This document shows positions 1 to 9,625 of a DNA stretch of 64,000 bases, one piece after another (the first letter of the stretch is position 1; each line of letters begins with the position of its first letter). This DNA is from [Pantoea] beijingensis (lineage in GTDB: Bacteria; Pseudomonadota; Gammaproteobacteria; Enterobacterales; Enterobacteriaceae). The position numbers and the translations under genes are program-made. The DNA is taken from the NCBI RefSeq assembly GCF_022647505.1, contig NZ_CP071409.1:2356001-2420000 (forward strand), written 5' to 3'. The notes beneath the pieces were generated by a model that saw only the letters and a list, made by a program, of their open reading frames with translations, made no database searches and had not been told where the DNA came from.

Positions 1-2933
1 TCTATCCGATGGGAAGTGAACAGCCTTATCGTATCGACTTCTTTGACGATGAAATCGACAGCCTGCGCCTGTTTGACGTTGATTCACAGCGTACTCTGGA
101 AGAAGTTGACGCCATTAACCTGCTCCCCGCCCATGAATTTCCTACCGATAAAGCCGCGATAGAACTGTTTCGCAGTCAATGGCGTGAAAAATTCGATGTG
201 CGCCGCGAAGCAGAGCATGTTTACCAGCAGGTCAGTAAAGGCACACTGCCCGCCGGTATTGAATACTGGCAGCCGCTGTTTTTTGATAAACCCCTGCCGA
301 CCCTTTTCAGTTATCTCCCTGATAATACGCTGTTAGTGAACACTGGAGATATAGAAAGCAGCGCCGATCGCTTCTGGCTGGACGTCACCTCTCGCTACGA
401 AAACCGCCGTATTGACCCCATGCGGCCTTTACTGCCGCCCGAAAACCTGTGGCTACGTACAGATGAATTACACGCAGAACTCAAGCGCTGGCCACGTATC
501 CAGTTAAAGGATGAGATGCTGGCGTCTAAAAGTGCGAATACCAATCTCAGCTATACGCCCCTGCCCGATCTGGCTGTGCAGGCGCAAGCCAAAGCACCGC
601 TGGATAACTTGCGTCACTTCCTTGAAGATTTTACTGGCCCGGTGATTTTTTCCGTTGAAAGCGAAGGCCGCCGAGAAACGCTCCAGGAGTTATTGGGCCG
701 TATTAAGGTCAATCCCGTCGTGATCCAGCGTCTGGATGAGGTCGGACAACGCGGAAATTACCTGATCGTTGGCGCTAGCGAACGTGGTTTCATTGATGGA
801 TTACGCCAGCGCGCGCTGATTTGTGAAAGCGATTTACTGGGCGAACGCGTTAATCGTCGGCGGCAAGACAACCGCCGCACCATCAATCCGGATGTGTTGA
901 TTCGCAATCTGGCCGAATTACACGCGGGCCAGCCCGTGGTACATCTGGAGCATGGTGTTGGCCGCTATATTGGTTTGACTACGCTGGAAACCGGGGGAAT
1001 AACGGCAGAATATCTGATGCTCGCGTATGCCGGTGATGCCAAGCTGTATGTTCCCGTCTCTTCACTACATCTTATCAGCCGCTATGCCGGCGGTGCCGAT
1101 GAAAACGCCCCTCTGCATAAGTTAGGCAGTGATGCCTGGTCGCGCGCGCGGCAAAAAGCCGCCGAAAAGGTGCGCGATGTTGCAGCCGAACTCTTAGATA
1201 TCTATGCCCAACGTGCGGCAAAAGCGGGATTCGCCTTTAAGCACGATCGCCAACAATATCAGCTGTTTTGCGAAAGTTTCCCGTTCGATACCACTCCCGA
1301 TCAGGCACAGGCTATTAATGCGGTACTGAGCGATATGTGCCAGCCTCTGGCTATGGACCGCCTGGTCTGTGGCGATGTTGGCTTCGGTAAAACCGAAGTC
1401 GCCATGCGCGCCGCCTTTCTCGCCGTCGAGAATAACAAGCAGGTCGCGGTTCTGGTGCCGACCACGCTGCTGGCGCAACAGCACTTTGATAACTTTCGCG
1501 ATCGTTTCGCCAACTGGCCGGTACGAATTGAAATGCTCTCCCGCTTTCGCAGTGCAAAAGAGCAGTCGCAGATCCTTGAACAGGCCAGCGAAGGCAAAGT
1601 CGATATTCTGATCGGCACGCATAAACTGTTACAAAGCGAGATTAAATGGCGCGATTTGGGGCTGTTAATTGTTGATGAAGAACATCGCTTTGGGGTTCGT
1701 CACAAAGAACGCATTAAAGCCATGCGCGCCGATGTGGATATCCTGACCCTCACCGCCACACCGATTCCTCGTACCCTGAATATGGCAATGAGTGGCATGC
1801 GTGACCTGTCGATCATCGCCACGCCACCTGCCCGTCGCCTCGCGGTGAAAACGTTTGTTCGCCAGTATGACGATATGGTGGTGCGTGAAGCGATGCTGCG
1901 TGAAATTTTACGTGGTGGCCAGGTCTATTATCTGTATAACGACGTGGAAAATATCGACAAAGCCGCACAGCGCCTGGCGGAACTGGTACCGGAAGCACGC
2001 GTGGCCGTGGGACACGGACAAATGCGGGAGCGCGATCTGGAACGCGTGATGAACGATTTTCATCACCAGCGGTTTAATGTCCTGGTTTGTACCACCATCA
2101 TCGAAACCGGGATTGATATCGCTACCGCCAATACCATTATCATTGAACGAGCCGACCATTTTGGGCTGGCGCAGTTGCATCAGTTGCGCGGGCGCGTAGG
2201 CCGCTCGCACCACCAGGCGTATGCCTGGCTGCTGACGCCGCATCCCAAAGCCATGAGCAGTGATGCACATAAGCGTCTGGAAGCGATTGCTTCACTGGAG
2301 GATTTAGGCGCTGGCTTTGCACTGGCAACGCACGATCTTGAAATCCGCGGTGCCGGTGAGTTACTGGGCGAAGATCAGAGCGGGCAGATGGAAACTATCG
2401 GTTTCTCGCTGTATATGGAGCTGCTTGAGAATGCCGTCGAAGCCCTTAAAGAGGGACGGGAACCCTCTCTGGAAGACCTGACCAGTAATCAAACTGAAAT
2501 TGAGTTGCGGATGCCTTCGCTGTTACCTGAAGCGTTTATTCCCGATGTGAATACGCGCCTCTCCTTCTATAAGCGTATTGCCAGCGCTAAAGACGAAAGT
2601 GAGTTGGAGGATCTGAAGGTTGAGCTCATCGATCGCTTTGGTCTGTTGCCCGATCCTGCCCGCAATTTGCTGGACATTGCGGCACTGCGCCTGATGGCAC
2701 AACGAATTGGGGTACGTCGCATTGAAGGCAATGAGAAAGGTGGTTTTATTGAGTTTGCCGAGAAAAACAAGGTCGATCCTGGCTGGTTAATTGGTCTGCT
2801 GCAGAAAGATCCTCAGCACTGGCGGCTTGACGGACCCACACGGTTAAAATTCATCCGTGATTTAGCTGAGCGTAAACAGCGGATGCTGTGGATACGCGAG
2901 TTTATGGGAAAAATGCTGGAGAATGCAGCCTGA
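1..2933 (+). CDS. mfd: Transcription-repair coupling factor Mfd, 5' end cut off by the window
   Basis: Mfd is an SF2 DNA translocase that removes RNA polymerase stalled at DNA lesions and recruits UvrA. The frame is open from base 3 and the first in-frame ATG (9) lies inside the protein, so roughly 170 N-terminal residues of a protein of about 1150 are missing. Visible parts in order: the end of the UvrB-homology region, the RNA-polymerase-interacting domain (LEHGVGRY near 950), the Walker A motif GDVGFGKTE near 1371, the DEEH box near 1675, the helicase motif TLTATPIPRT, and the C-terminal domain. It converges on ycfJ across an ERIC-type repeat. Near-identity to E. coli Mfd makes the call very secure. 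Confidence 0.98.
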   Translation, partial: YPMGSEQPYRIDFFDDEIDSLRLFDVDSQRTLEEVDAINLLPAHEFPTDKAAIELFRSQWREKFDVRREAEHVYQQVSKGTLPAGIEYWQPLFFDKPLPTLFSYLPDNTLLVNTGDIESSADRFWLDVTSRYENRRIDPMRPLLPPENLWLRTDELHAELKRWPRIQLKDEMLASKSANTNLSYTPLPDLAVQAQAKAPLDNLRHFLEDFTGPVIFSVESEGRRETLQELLGRIKVNPVVIQRLDEVGQRGNYLIVGASERGFIDGLRQRALICESDLLGERVNRRRQDNRRTINPDVLIRNLAELHAGQPVVHLEHGVGRYIGLTTLETGGITAEYLMLAYAGDAKLYVPVSSLHLISRYAGGADENAPLHKLGSDAWSRARQKAAEKVRDVAAELLDIYAQRAAKAGFAFKHDRQQYQLFCESFPFDTTPDQAQAINAVLSDMCQPLAMDRLVCGDVGFGKTEVAMRAAFLAVENNKQVAVLVPTTLLAQQHFDNFRDRFANWPVRIEMLSRFRSAKEQSQILEQASEGKVDILIGTHKLLQSEIKWRDLGLLIVDEEHRFGVRHKERIKAMRADVDILTLTATPIPRTLNMAMSGMRDLSIIATPPARRLAVKTFVRQYDDMVVREAMLREILRGGQVYYLYNDVENIDKAAQRLAELVPEARVAVGHGQMRERDLERVMNDFHHQRFNVLVCTTIIETGIDIATANTIIIERADHFGLAQLHQLRGRVGRSHHQAYAWLLTPHPKAMSSDAHKRLEAIASLEDLGAGFALATHDLEIRGAGELLGEDQSGQMETIGFSLYMELLENAVEALKEGREPSLEDLTSNQTEIELRMPSLLPEAFIPDVNTRLSFYKRIASAKDESELEDLKVELIDRFGLLPDPARNLLDIAALRLMAQRIGVRRIEGNEKGGFIEFAEKNKVDPGWLIGLLQKDPQHWRLDGPTRLKFIRDLAERKQRMLWIREFMGKMLENAA

Positions 2934-2937
2934 ATAA

Positions 2938-3050
2938 TTCGGGCTACAACGCGGCGGCAGGGCCATGCATTCTCGGGAGCTTACCTGAGTAAGCGACCAG
3001 GATGAATGAGTGCAGCCAACAAAGTTGTAGCCCGAAGTATGACGGGAAAT
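2938..3050. repeat. ERIC-type intergenic palindromic repeat
   Basis: The element fills the gap between convergent mfd and ycfJ. The outer arms TTCGGGCTACAAC (2938-2950) and GTTGTAGCCCGAA (3024-3036) form a perfect 13-bp inverted repeat. The centre has GAGCTTAC facing GTAAGC (about 2977-2994), followed by TGCAGCCAAC and the end AAGTATGACGGGAAA. These match the core and right end of the enterobacterial ERIC/IRU consensus as I recall it. The left-most part of the full-length element appears to be missing. As RNA it would fold into a long hairpin at the ends of both genes. Confidence 0.8.
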
Positions 3051-3586
3051 TACGCCTGATTATTTAGCACCAACTGCCCATTCCGATCTAACGGAATACG
3101 CGTGCCGGGATCGTTTTCCATTCGTACTTTGCCCTGCTGATCGCCAATTTTATAGGTCACATCGTAGCCGAGCATTTTTTCCTGTTTATCATAAACCGTT
3201 TTACAACGCTGTTCAGTGGTGGTGTAAGTATCACGATCCTGTAGCGCACCCTGTACCTGGTTGCCGCCGTAACCGCCTGCCAGTGCGCCAGCAACAGTTG
3301 CCACATCGCGCCCGCGTCCCCCACCAAACTGATGGCCTAAAACGCCACCGGCTACGGCACCCAATACGGAGCCAGCAATACGGTTTTCATCCTGAACCGG
3401 ACGACGATGCGTCAATGTGATATTACGGCATTCCTGCCGTGGATTTTTCGTGGTTTGTTTGATTGGTGTGGCGGAAAGAACCTGCGCGTATTGTGGACTG
3501 TTATTGAAAACGCTACCCGCAACAGCCGCAATACCTAACGCAGCCGCGACACCGATACCTACACCCGCTAACATTGATTTGTTCAC
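3050..3586 (-). CDS. ycfJ: Glycine-zipper outer-membrane-family protein YcfJ
   Basis: This 178-residue protein matches E. coli YcfJ in length and sequence. It has a hydrophobic N-terminal segment (about residues 5-27) and a central glycine-zipper block (about 70-115, rich in GG and AGG) of the kind found in SlyB/Rickettsia 17-kDa-type envelope proteins. The molecular role is unknown; an envelope location is inferred from the N terminus and the glycine zipper. The start ATG has a good ribosome site (AGGAGGATTTTCCTG just upstream). It ends at the ERIC-type repeat and faces mfd. Confidence 0.9.
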   Translation of the reverse strand: MNKSMLAGVGIGVAAALGIAAVAGSVFNNSPQYAQVLSATPIKQTTKNPRQECRNITLTHRRPVQDENRIAGSVLGAVAGGVLGHQFGGGRGRDVATVAGALAGGYGGNQVQGALQDRDTYTTTEQRCKTVYDKQEKMLGYDVTYKIGDQQGKVRMENDPGTRIPLDRNGQLVLNNQA

Positions 3587-3904
3587 AGGAAAATCCTCCT
3601 GATAGTGTTACCGCGCATTCTTGCCCCTGCATATGCCCTTGCAGTCCAGCATACTCGGCGTGCGCGACGCGCCGTGGTAGTCGAGGAAAATTTTGCCGAA
3701 GGTTGCACAACGGAACAATCAGACAATCGGACGAAAAACGCCAATTGCGTATAAGTCAAACTTTTTCAGAGAGTTCTTACCCGGGGACTTTACAGCGGAT
3801 TAATCAGAGGAATTTACCGTAAAGAGGCAAATTACCGATTGGCAGGAAGAGAGAAAGCAAGAGCGGGCATTCAGACAACATAGTCATTAGCCCGCGCTTC
3901 TGAT
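3587..3904. other. Intergenic region between ycfJ and ndh, no gene seen
   Basis: This 318-bp stretch holds the upstream region of ycfJ and the downstream side of ndh. A weak inverted repeat (GCGGGC near 3864, GCCCGC near 3890) has a loop of about 20 bases and no T-tract, so I do not call it a terminator. No convincing small ORF was found. Confidence 0.5.
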
Positions 3905-5209
3905 TTAGTGCAGTTTCAGGCGAGGACGAATAACCCGATTAATACTGCCTACCAGCATCATCAAGCCGGTTTTGCAGTAGCCATGCAGCGCCACCTGATG
4001 CATGCGGTAAAGGGAGATATAAACAAAGCGTGCAACACGCCCTTCTACCATCATAGAGCCACGCATCAGGTTACCCATAAGGCTACCCACGGTGCTAAAG
4101 CGCGATAAAGAAACCAGAGAGCCATGATCTTTATATACATAAGGCTTCAGGGTGTGGCCTTTCATTTGCGCCATAATATTGTCCAGCGTGCGTGATGCCA
4201 TCTGGTGTGCCGATTGCGCACGTGGCGGAACGAAACCTCCGGAAGGTAATGCACAGGAGGCACAATCGCCAATAGCGAAGATATCCGGGTCGCGTGTGGT
4301 CTGCAGGGTATCGGTGACGACAAGTTGATTAATCCGGTTCGTTTCCAGGCCGCCAATCTCTTTCATAAAATCGGGAGCCTTGATGCCCGCCGCCCATACC
4401 ATGAGGTCCGCCTCAATAAACTCACCGGATTTGGTATGCAAGCCGCCAGCATCAGCACTGGTTACCATAGTTTGCGTTAACACCCGCACGCCTAATTTAT
4501 TCAGTTCCTGATGCGCCGCGGCAGAGATACGCGGCGGTAACGCTGGAAGAATGCGCTCTCCCGCTTCGACCAATGTCACATTCAGCGCCTGGTTATCAAG
4601 CCCTTTATAACCATAGCTGTGAAGCTGTTTCACCGCATTATGCAGCTCGGCTGATAACTCAACGCCGGTCGCGCCGCCGCCGACAATCGCAATATTGACT
4701 TTGCCCTGTTCACCACCGCTGACGGAGAATTTAAGGAACAAATTCAGCATTTCATTATGGAAACGCTGTGCCTGCCGCGGGTTATCGAGAAATATGCAAT
4801 GGTCTTTAACACCCGGCGTACCGAAATCGTTGGAAGTGCTCCCCAGAGCCATGACCAGCGTGTCATAAGGCAGCTCGCGCTCGGGCACGAGTAACTCACC
4901 TTGCGCATCGCGGATTTCCGCCAACTGCAATGTTTTACTGTCACGGTTAAGATTGGTTAACGTGCCAAGCTGGAACTGGAAGTGATGGTTACGCGCATGC
5001 GCCAGATAACTTAAGGCATCAATGCCTTCATCAAGGGAGCCCGTTGCAACCTCATGTAATAAGGGCTTCCACAAATGGCTGTGATTACGATCAACCAGCG
5101 TAATTTCAGCCTTTTGCTTACGGCCCAGCTTATGTCCAAGCTGGGTTGCCAGTTCCAGCCCGCCGGCACCGCCGCCGACGATGACAATTTTTTTCATTGA
5201 TGTAGTCAA
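3905..5209 (-). CDS. ndh: NADH:quinone oxidoreductase II (type 2 NADH dehydrogenase)
   Basis: Ndh passes electrons from NADH to quinone without pumping protons, at the inner face of the cytoplasmic membrane. The 434-residue protein equals E. coli Ndh in length. It shows the FAD-binding motif VGGGAGG at the N terminus, the NADH-binding motif VGGGATG in the middle, and AIGDCASC near the C-terminal FAD contact. I chose the TTG start at 5209, as in E. coli, because GAGGGGG lies just upstream; an in-frame ATG at 5197 is possible. It is monocistronic. A perfect FNR box 134 bp upstream suggests anaerobic repression. Confidence 0.97.
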   Translation of the reverse strand: MTTSMKKIVIVGGGAGGLELATQLGHKLGRKQKAEITLVDRNHSHLWKPLLHEVATGSLDEGIDALSYLAHARNHHFQFQLGTLTNLNRDSKTLQLAEIRDAQGELLVPERELPYDTLVMALGSTSNDFGTPGVKDHCIFLDNPRQAQRFHNEMLNLFLKFSVSGGEQGKVNIAIVGGGATGVELSAELHNAVKQLHSYGYKGLDNQALNVTLVEAGERILPALPPRISAAAHQELNKLGVRVLTQTMVTSADAGGLHTKSGEFIEADLMVWAAGIKAPDFMKEIGGLETNRINQLVVTDTLQTTRDPDIFAIGDCASCALPSGGFVPPRAQSAHQMASRTLDNIMAQMKGHTLKPYVYKDHGSLVSLSRFSTVGSLMGNLMRGSMMVEGRVARFVYISLYRMHQVALHGYCKTGLMMLVGSINRVIRPRLKLH

Positions 5210-5342
5210 AAGACCCCCTCAAAATGTGAACCAATAGTTAATTAAAAGTTAAATAATATCCTTAATTAACATCAGGTTGGATAATTTAAATCGGTATCTG
5301 AGAGGGAGAATAACATGCTCAGGTTATTTGGTTATACCAAAA

Positions 5343-5356
5343 TTGATCTACATCAA
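5343..5356. promoter_or_regulatory. FNR box upstream of ndh
   Basis: TTGATCTACATCAA is a perfect match to the FNR consensus TTGAT-N4-ATCAA. It lies 134 bp upstream of the ndh start codon. FNR repression of ndh is established in E. coli; its operation here is inferred. Confidence 0.75.
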
Positions 5357-5401
5357 TTTTTCAGACATTTTGACTTATCAAAAGGACTCTATTTGTACTG
5401 C

Positions 5402-5441
5402 GGATGACCAGGCAGGGCCGGTCGGCGTCGGCTCTGCCCCC
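5402..5441. repeat. REP-like short palindromic repeat, copy 1
   Basis: A GC-rich 40-bp imperfect palindrome lies just beyond the 3' end of ycfP. It matches the reverse complement of 22774-22813 at 32 of 40 positions, and all eight differences are transitions. Intergenic location beside a gene end, a hairpin shape and a second copy suggest a dispersed REP-like family. Confidence 0.55.
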
Positions 5442-5453
5442 CTCCGCGCCCTC

Positions 5454-5996
5454 TTACCCCATGGTTTTAAATGCCTTAATTCTCTGCAGATGCGGCGAGA
5501 TATTTTTAAATTTATGCGTTTGCTCCTCGTCCCACACGATTTCATAGTAACTGTGTAGTTCAGCAGAAATACGCTGACTATCGAGTACCTCATCATGGCG
5601 GGAAAGCAAGGCCAGACAGCGATCACGATTCTTTTCGCGAAAGTTGCTAACGCATTTAGTCGCAATATCCAGGTACTCTTCCGGTCGATCAATTTTCCCT
5701 GACATATTCTCAAAGGGAAACAGATTAGGATTGAAGATCACCTGACGGATATCACAGAGAAAACCAATACGTTCAGCCCAATATCCGCCTAACCCAACGC
5801 CACAGATCAGTGGGCGTTCATCAACGTTGAGCTGTAACATTTTATCCGTCTCTTTCAACAGATGCTGCATATCATGTTTCGGATGCAGCGTGCTATAACT
5901 CAGCAGACGCACATCAGGATCGATAAACTGCAGTTGCAGCACCTTCTCGTGATTGCCCGGACTCGTTGAATCGAAACCGTGTAAATAGACGATCAT
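5454..5996 (-). CDS. ycfP: YqiA/YcfP family alpha/beta-fold protein
   Basis: The 180 residues equal the length of E. coli YcfP. The N terminus [17 protein letters not shown] and the segment [14 protein letters not shown] follow the YcfP/YqiA esterase-like pattern, but the nucleophile-elbow serine of typical hydrolases is replaced (GVGLGG instead of GxSxG). Enzymatic activity is therefore doubtful and the role is unknown. It is the last gene of the hinT-ycfL-lpoB-thiK-nagZ-ycfP run, with only 56 bp separating it from nagZ. Confidence 0.9.
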   Translation of the reverse strand: MIVYLHGFDSTSPGNHEKVLQLQFIDPDVRLLSYSTLHPKHDMQHLLKETDKMLQLNVDERPLICGVGLGGYWAERIGFLCDIRQVIFNPNLFPFENMSGKIDRPEEYLDIATKCVSNFREKNRDRCLALLSRHDEVLDSQRISAELHSYYEIVWDEEQTHKFKNISPHLQRIKAFKTMG

Positions 5997-6052
5997 CGTT
6001 ATCCTCGCCTTTAATGACGCTTTATCAGGCCGACATCCCTTGCGTTTGGCCG

Positions 6053-7108
6053 TTACCGGCCAGCTTCGCCCGATGCTTTATACGCCAGCCACCGTTCATG
6101 CAATGCACTGAGCTCGCGATTCGCCGCTTTCCAGCGCGGTGATTGCAAAAGCTGCTGACGAGTGAATGAACCCTGATGATACAACCTGCGAACGCGCTCG
6201 GCTTTGACCGGTGACAAATGATCCAAAACGCTGACGGCTCCTGCCCGATTGTTACATACCAGAATCATATCGCAGCCTGCATCCAATGATGCTTGTCCGC
6301 GTTCAGCATAACTGCCCATGATGGCGGCGCCCTCCATCGACAGATCGTCGGAAAAGATGACGCCATCATAGCCAAGCTCACCGCGCAGTATCGTTTTCAA
6401 CCAGTGCTCAGAGCCACTGGCTGGACGCGGGTCAACTTGAGTATAGATAACATGCGCAGGCATAACGGCATCCAACACACTTTCATTAATCAATTGCTTG
6501 AAGATCTGCATATCATGGGCGCGAATCGTTGCTTCATCACGCTCATCACGCGGGGTTTCTTTATGCGAGTCGGCGCTGACCGCACCGTGTCCCGGGAAAT
6601 GCTTACCGGTAGCCTTCATCCCTGCCTCATGCATACCCGCAATAAAACGGCGTGCCAGCGATAATGCCGTCGCAGGATCCTGATGGAAGGATCGCTCGCC
6701 AATTGCCGCACTGATGTGACCAATATCCAGTACCGGCGCAAAGCTGATATCGATATCCATTGCAATCATTTCTGATGCCATCAGCCAGCCTGCCTGCTGT
6801 GCCAGCTCACCAGCCACCTTCTCTTCATTTAGCGTCGCAAAGGATTGCATCGCCGGGAGAGTAGTAAAACCTTCACGGAAACGCTGAACACGCCCGCCCT
6901 CCTGATCAACTGCCACCACTAAGCGGCTACGTGATGCCTGACGAATCTGGCGCACTAATTCCCGCAGTTGTTCAGGGTCGTGATAATTACGGCTAAATAA
7001 AATCAGTCCGCCCACCAGCGGATGCTGCAAAATTTCACGTTCTTCCGCATCCAGTTCATATCCTGTAACGTCCAGCATTACCGGACCCGGCGTTGATAAT
7101 TCCGTCAT
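6053..7108 (-). CDS. nagZ: Beta-N-acetylhexosaminidase NagZ
   Basis: NagZ is a cytoplasmic family-3 glycoside hydrolase. It removes N-acetylglucosamine from anhydromuropeptides during peptidoglycan recycling and so influences AmpC-type beta-lactamase induction. The 351-residue protein has the family signature KHFPGHG followed by DSH in mid-protein, and FSDDLSMEG containing the nucleophile aspartate near residue 250. The N-terminal barrel begins [10 protein letters not shown]. It is about ten residues longer than the E. coli enzyme at the C terminus. It lies 104 bp after thiK in the same direction. Confidence 0.97.
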   Translation of the reverse strand: MTELSTPGPVMLDVTGYELDAEEREILQHPLVGGLILFSRNYHDPEQLRELVRQIRQASRSRLVVAVDQEGGRVQRFREGFTTLPAMQSFATLNEEKVAGELAQQAGWLMASEMIAMDIDISFAPVLDIGHISAAIGERSFHQDPATALSLARRFIAGMHEAGMKATGKHFPGHGAVSADSHKETPRDERDEATIRAHDMQIFKQLINESVLDAVMPAHVIYTQVDPRPASGSEHWLKTILRGELGYDGVIFSDDLSMEGAAIMGSYAERGQASLDAGCDMILVCNNRAGAVSVLDHLSPVKAERVRRLYHQGSFTRQQLLQSPRWKAANRELSALHERWLAYKASGEAGR

Positions 7109-7212
7109 TAGTATTCCTCTTCAAAAGCAGAACGCCATGATAGGCGCATGCAAAATATTTTAGGATGGAGTAAGAAGATCGCCGTTACCGCATCCCCATT
7201 CGATATGGTTTA

Positions 7213-8040
7213 TCACAGCATTTGCCAGGCCGTTCGGGCCTGCTGGTGCATCGCTTCATCCTGGCTTTGCTCTGCACGTAGCTGGAACCAACTGGCCATC
7301 AGTAAACGCAACCAGGGCTGCCAGCGGGTAAGTTGCCTGCGTAGTTGACGCTCATCCAGCTGGTTGCGTTCCGCATAGTCATATAGCAAAGCATCGCGCT
7401 GCTGCGCAGGAAACCCATTCGATGCTATCAGCGCGGCCAATTCCAGCGCGATATCCCCATCACCAGCATATTCCCAGTCAATCAAGCGTAACCCTTGCCG
7501 CGTGCTGATGAGGTTACCGCTATGAATATCCATATGAAGCATGGCAAGCCGCAGTGGCTGGGGTTCACCCTGCCGTTGAAGCGTCTGCAGGGCCCGTAGC
7601 CAACCAATGTGGCGATTCAGGCAAAGCTGCCAGTAACGTTCCAACATGGGCAATAGCGGAATCCGATAGCCGCTGAGCGGCTGGTGGTGGAGGTGCGTAA
7701 TAAGCGACACCAATTCCGGCAATCGCGTCTGCAACTGCAGTTGAGTTATCTCCGTACCATCCAGCCATTCCATCAGCAACCATTGTCGATTGCGCCGTAA
7801 TCCTCGTGGTGTCAGACCACTTGTCGCAAGCTTTTTTAGTAGGTTGAATTCACGCTGGCGGCTGATAAAAGGAATGGGTTGAGGGGCTTCTCGTCGGGCA
7901 AGGAATACCCGATGCTCAGATATGACTTTAGCGCTCAGCCCGGTGAGTCCAGGAAGCGTAATGACAGAAACGGCGGCCTGAGCCGCCGGTACTTGCTGTT
8001 CAATCAGCGTTTGCAGCGCAGGATCAAGGATGGATTTCAC
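7213..8040 (-). CDS. thiK: Thiamine kinase ThiK
   Basis: ThiK phosphorylates thiamine during salvage and belongs to the aminoglycoside-phosphotransferase/choline-kinase fold. The 275 residues are close to the family length. The catalytic loop HMDIHSGN and the metal-binding segment IDWEYAGDGD are both present. The assigned start is GTG at 8040, which overlaps the end of lpoB by 17 bp; the N-terminal third is the least conserved part, so a start slightly further in is possible. The overlap implies translation coupled to lpoB. Confidence 0.93.
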   Translation of the reverse strand: MKSILDPALQTLIEQQVPAAQAAVSVITLPGLTGLSAKVISEHRVFLARREAPQPIPFISRQREFNLLKKLATSGLTPRGLRRNRQWLLMEWLDGTEITQLQLQTRLPELVSLITHLHHQPLSGYRIPLLPMLERYWQLCLNRHIGWLRALQTLQRQGEPQPLRLAMLHMDIHSGNLISTRQGLRLIDWEYAGDGDIALELAALIASNGFPAQQRDALLYDYAERNQLDERQLRRQLTRWQPWLRLLMASWFQLRAEQSQDEAMHQQARTAWQML

Positions 8041-8623
8041 CGCTACCAGACCAGATTATTTCCCCCGTCTGCACTAGCATCAGTTGCATTCGTAAATCGG
8101 GTGATTTTACATCCCCTCGCGCATTACTATACAGCACATACTGCGCACCTACGTAACGCGCCAGACCAATCGCCTTGCTGGGTGATGCCAGGCTATCGTC
8201 CGCGGAAAGCCCCAGGGTTTGCTTTGCAACATTCAACTGTTGTGTAGAGACCAGTGTAAAAGTACCGTTGTTAGCCAGCGCGTTAGTGAGCGCAGCCGTT
8301 GCTTTCGACGTTTGCAAACTACCATTCGTGCTGTTCTTGATACGATCAACCAGTAGCACACTGCCCTGCGTAATACCATCAGCGCGCAACATCTGGGCGA
8401 TCAGCGGTTGCACACTGCCATCCCAGTCAAGAGTACGAAGTTTTGGCGGCTGAGGAACTGATTCGGTTGGCGTTGGCGGCGGCTGTGTCGGTTCTACAGG
8501 CTGCGTGGGTTGCGCAGGTTCAACAGGTGCAGGCTGTTGCGTTTCCTGTTGGCGGTTAATACAGCCGCTCAGAATCAACGCCAGCAGCAGCACGCCGGAT
8601 AGTTTATGCATACTTCTGATCAA
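8024..8623 (-). CDS. lpoB: Penicillin-binding protein activator LpoB (lipoprotein)
   Basis: LpoB is an outer-membrane lipoprotein that reaches through the periplasm to stimulate the peptidoglycan polymerase PBP1b. It has a lipoprotein signal peptide ending LILSGC, a Pro/Gln/Glu-rich disordered linker (about residues 25-60, PAQPTQPVEPTQPPPTP), and a conserved C-terminal domain ending LMLVQTGEIIWSG. I favour the TTG start at 8623 because AAGGGGA sits five bases upstream; an in-frame ATG at 8611 has no good ribosome site. It is shorter than the E. coli protein mainly in the linker. Confidence 0.94.
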   Translation of the reverse strand: MIRSMHKLSGVLLLALILSGCINRQQETQQPAPVEPAQPTQPVEPTQPPPTPTESVPQPPKLRTLDWDGSVQPLIAQMLRADGITQGSVLLVDRIKNSTNGSLQTSKATAALTNALANNGTFTLVSTQQLNVAKQTLGLSADDSLASPSKAIGLARYVGAQYVLYSNARGDVKSPDLRMQLMLVQTGEIIWSGSGEIHP

Positions 8624-8638
8624 AATATTCCCCTTCTT

Positions 8639-9004
8639 TTAGAGATAGAGATAAAGTCGCACTTTGCTGGCCGTCAGGTTGCCTATCTGAGAGGCAATTT
8701 CAACCTTCGCATGTGCAGGCACGACAATCATTTTAGGGCTTTCGAAGGGACGAATTTCCAGCCCTTTATCGTCATACCAGTAAAAACGATAATTAACCTG
8801 AACCGGCTTTTCCTGCTCATTATATAAAACCGTTGCGGCACGCTGCTGGCCGTCTTTTTCGCTGATAGCCGGCTCATCGGTGGTGATACCCGCAGACAAT
8901 ACCGATGATTCCATCACCAGTGACTGGGAGGTTGTGATCATCGGTTGTTCTCGGCTACAGCCTGCGAGCGTCAGCAGCGTGAGTCCTGCAACAATCATCC
9001 GCAT
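8639..9004 (-). CDS. ycfL: YcfL family lipoprotein (DUF1425)
   Basis: This is a small predicted lipoprotein of unknown function, directly upstream of lpoB. From the ATG at 9004 it has 121 residues with signal peptide MRMIVAGLTLLTLAGC, the last four forming the lipobox. The C-terminal half (ATVLYNEQEKPVQVNYRF, ending VRLYLYL) matches E. coli YcfL. A longer reading from an ATG at 9028 overlaps the hinT stop but would put charged residues before the signal peptide; I prefer 9004, which has GGGA at suitable spacing. Its conserved link to lpoB suggests an envelope role. Confidence 0.88.
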   Translation of the reverse strand: MRMIVAGLTLLTLAGCSREQPMITTSQSLVMESSVLSAGITTDEPAISEKDGQQRAATVLYNEQEKPVQVNYRFYWYDDKGLEIRPFESPKMIVVPAHAKVEIASQIGNLTASKVRLYLYL

Positions 9005-9024
9005 AATGGTATCCCGGTGAGCAA

Positions 9025-9375
9025 TCATTGAGAGAGCATAGGCCCAAGCGGGCGGCCCCCCACCAGATGCATGTGAATATGATAGACCTCTTGTCCACCA
9101 TGCTGGTTACAATTGATGATTAAACGATAGCCGTCCTCGGCAATGCCGTCATCTTTTGCTATTTTCGCCGCAACGGTAATCATGCGGCCCAGTGCATGTT
9201 CATGTGCTTCAGAAACATCATTGGCAGTCGGTATCAGCACGTTGGGAATGATCAACACATGAGTGGGCGCTTTAGGGGAAATATCACGAAATGCGGTGAC
9301 CAGGTCATCCTGATAGATGATATCGGCCGGGATTTCCCGACGGATGATTTTACTGAAAATGGTTTCTTCAGCCAT
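9025..9375 (-). CDS. hinT: HIT-family purine nucleoside phosphoramidase HinT
   Basis: HinT hydrolyses adenosine phosphoramidates. The 116-residue protein carries the histidine triad as HIHMH followed by LVGGRPLG, and the N-terminal [18 protein letters not shown] typical of the family. It is the first gene of the hinT-ycfL-lpoB-thiK-nagZ-ycfP run. In E. coli, fhuE lies between hinT and ptsG; here the 250-bp gap contains no receptor gene. Confidence 0.97.
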   Translation of the reverse strand: MAEETIFSKIIRREIPADIIYQDDLVTAFRDISPKAPTHVLIIPNVLIPTANDVSEAHEHALGRMITVAAKIAKDDGIAEDGYRLIINCNQHGGQEVYHIHMHLVGGRPLGPMLSQ

Positions 9376-9579
9376 GATGCATATCCTTAGCAGAGAGGTA
9401 AGTGATGGCAGTATGAGCGAGAAATTTGTTTACTTTCAACCTCCAGATACGTTTTCTTTTCTTAACTGGCGGTGTTTACGCCATTTCTTAAACAAAAACC
9501 GCGGTTCGCGCGTATTTTCGGGAAACGGCATCCGTGATGATGACGCCGACAGAAGATAAGCACGCCAGAGCACCTATAT

Positions 9580-9602
9580 AAAAAAAGGGAGCTTTCGCTC
9601 CC
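9580..9602 (-). terminator. Rho-independent terminator of ptsG
   Basis: On the minus strand GGGAGC-GAAA-GCTCCC forms a perfect 6-bp stem with a tetraloop, followed directly by seven T residues. It sits 24 bp beyond the ptsG stop. Confidence 0.9.
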
Positions 9603-9625
9603 TTCCGTCACACCCCTAATCCGGA

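Noticed and set aside
1194..1622. 142-codon minus-strand frame inside mfd
   Set aside because: Antisense shadow of the highly conserved Mfd helicase domain, with no start context.
3864..3895. GCGGGC/GCCCGC pair as an ndh terminator
   Set aside because: Loop of about 20 bases, short stem and no T-tract.
5371..5382. Second FNR-like site TTGACTTATCAA near ndh
   Set aside because: Its half-sites are two bases too close together for FNR binding.
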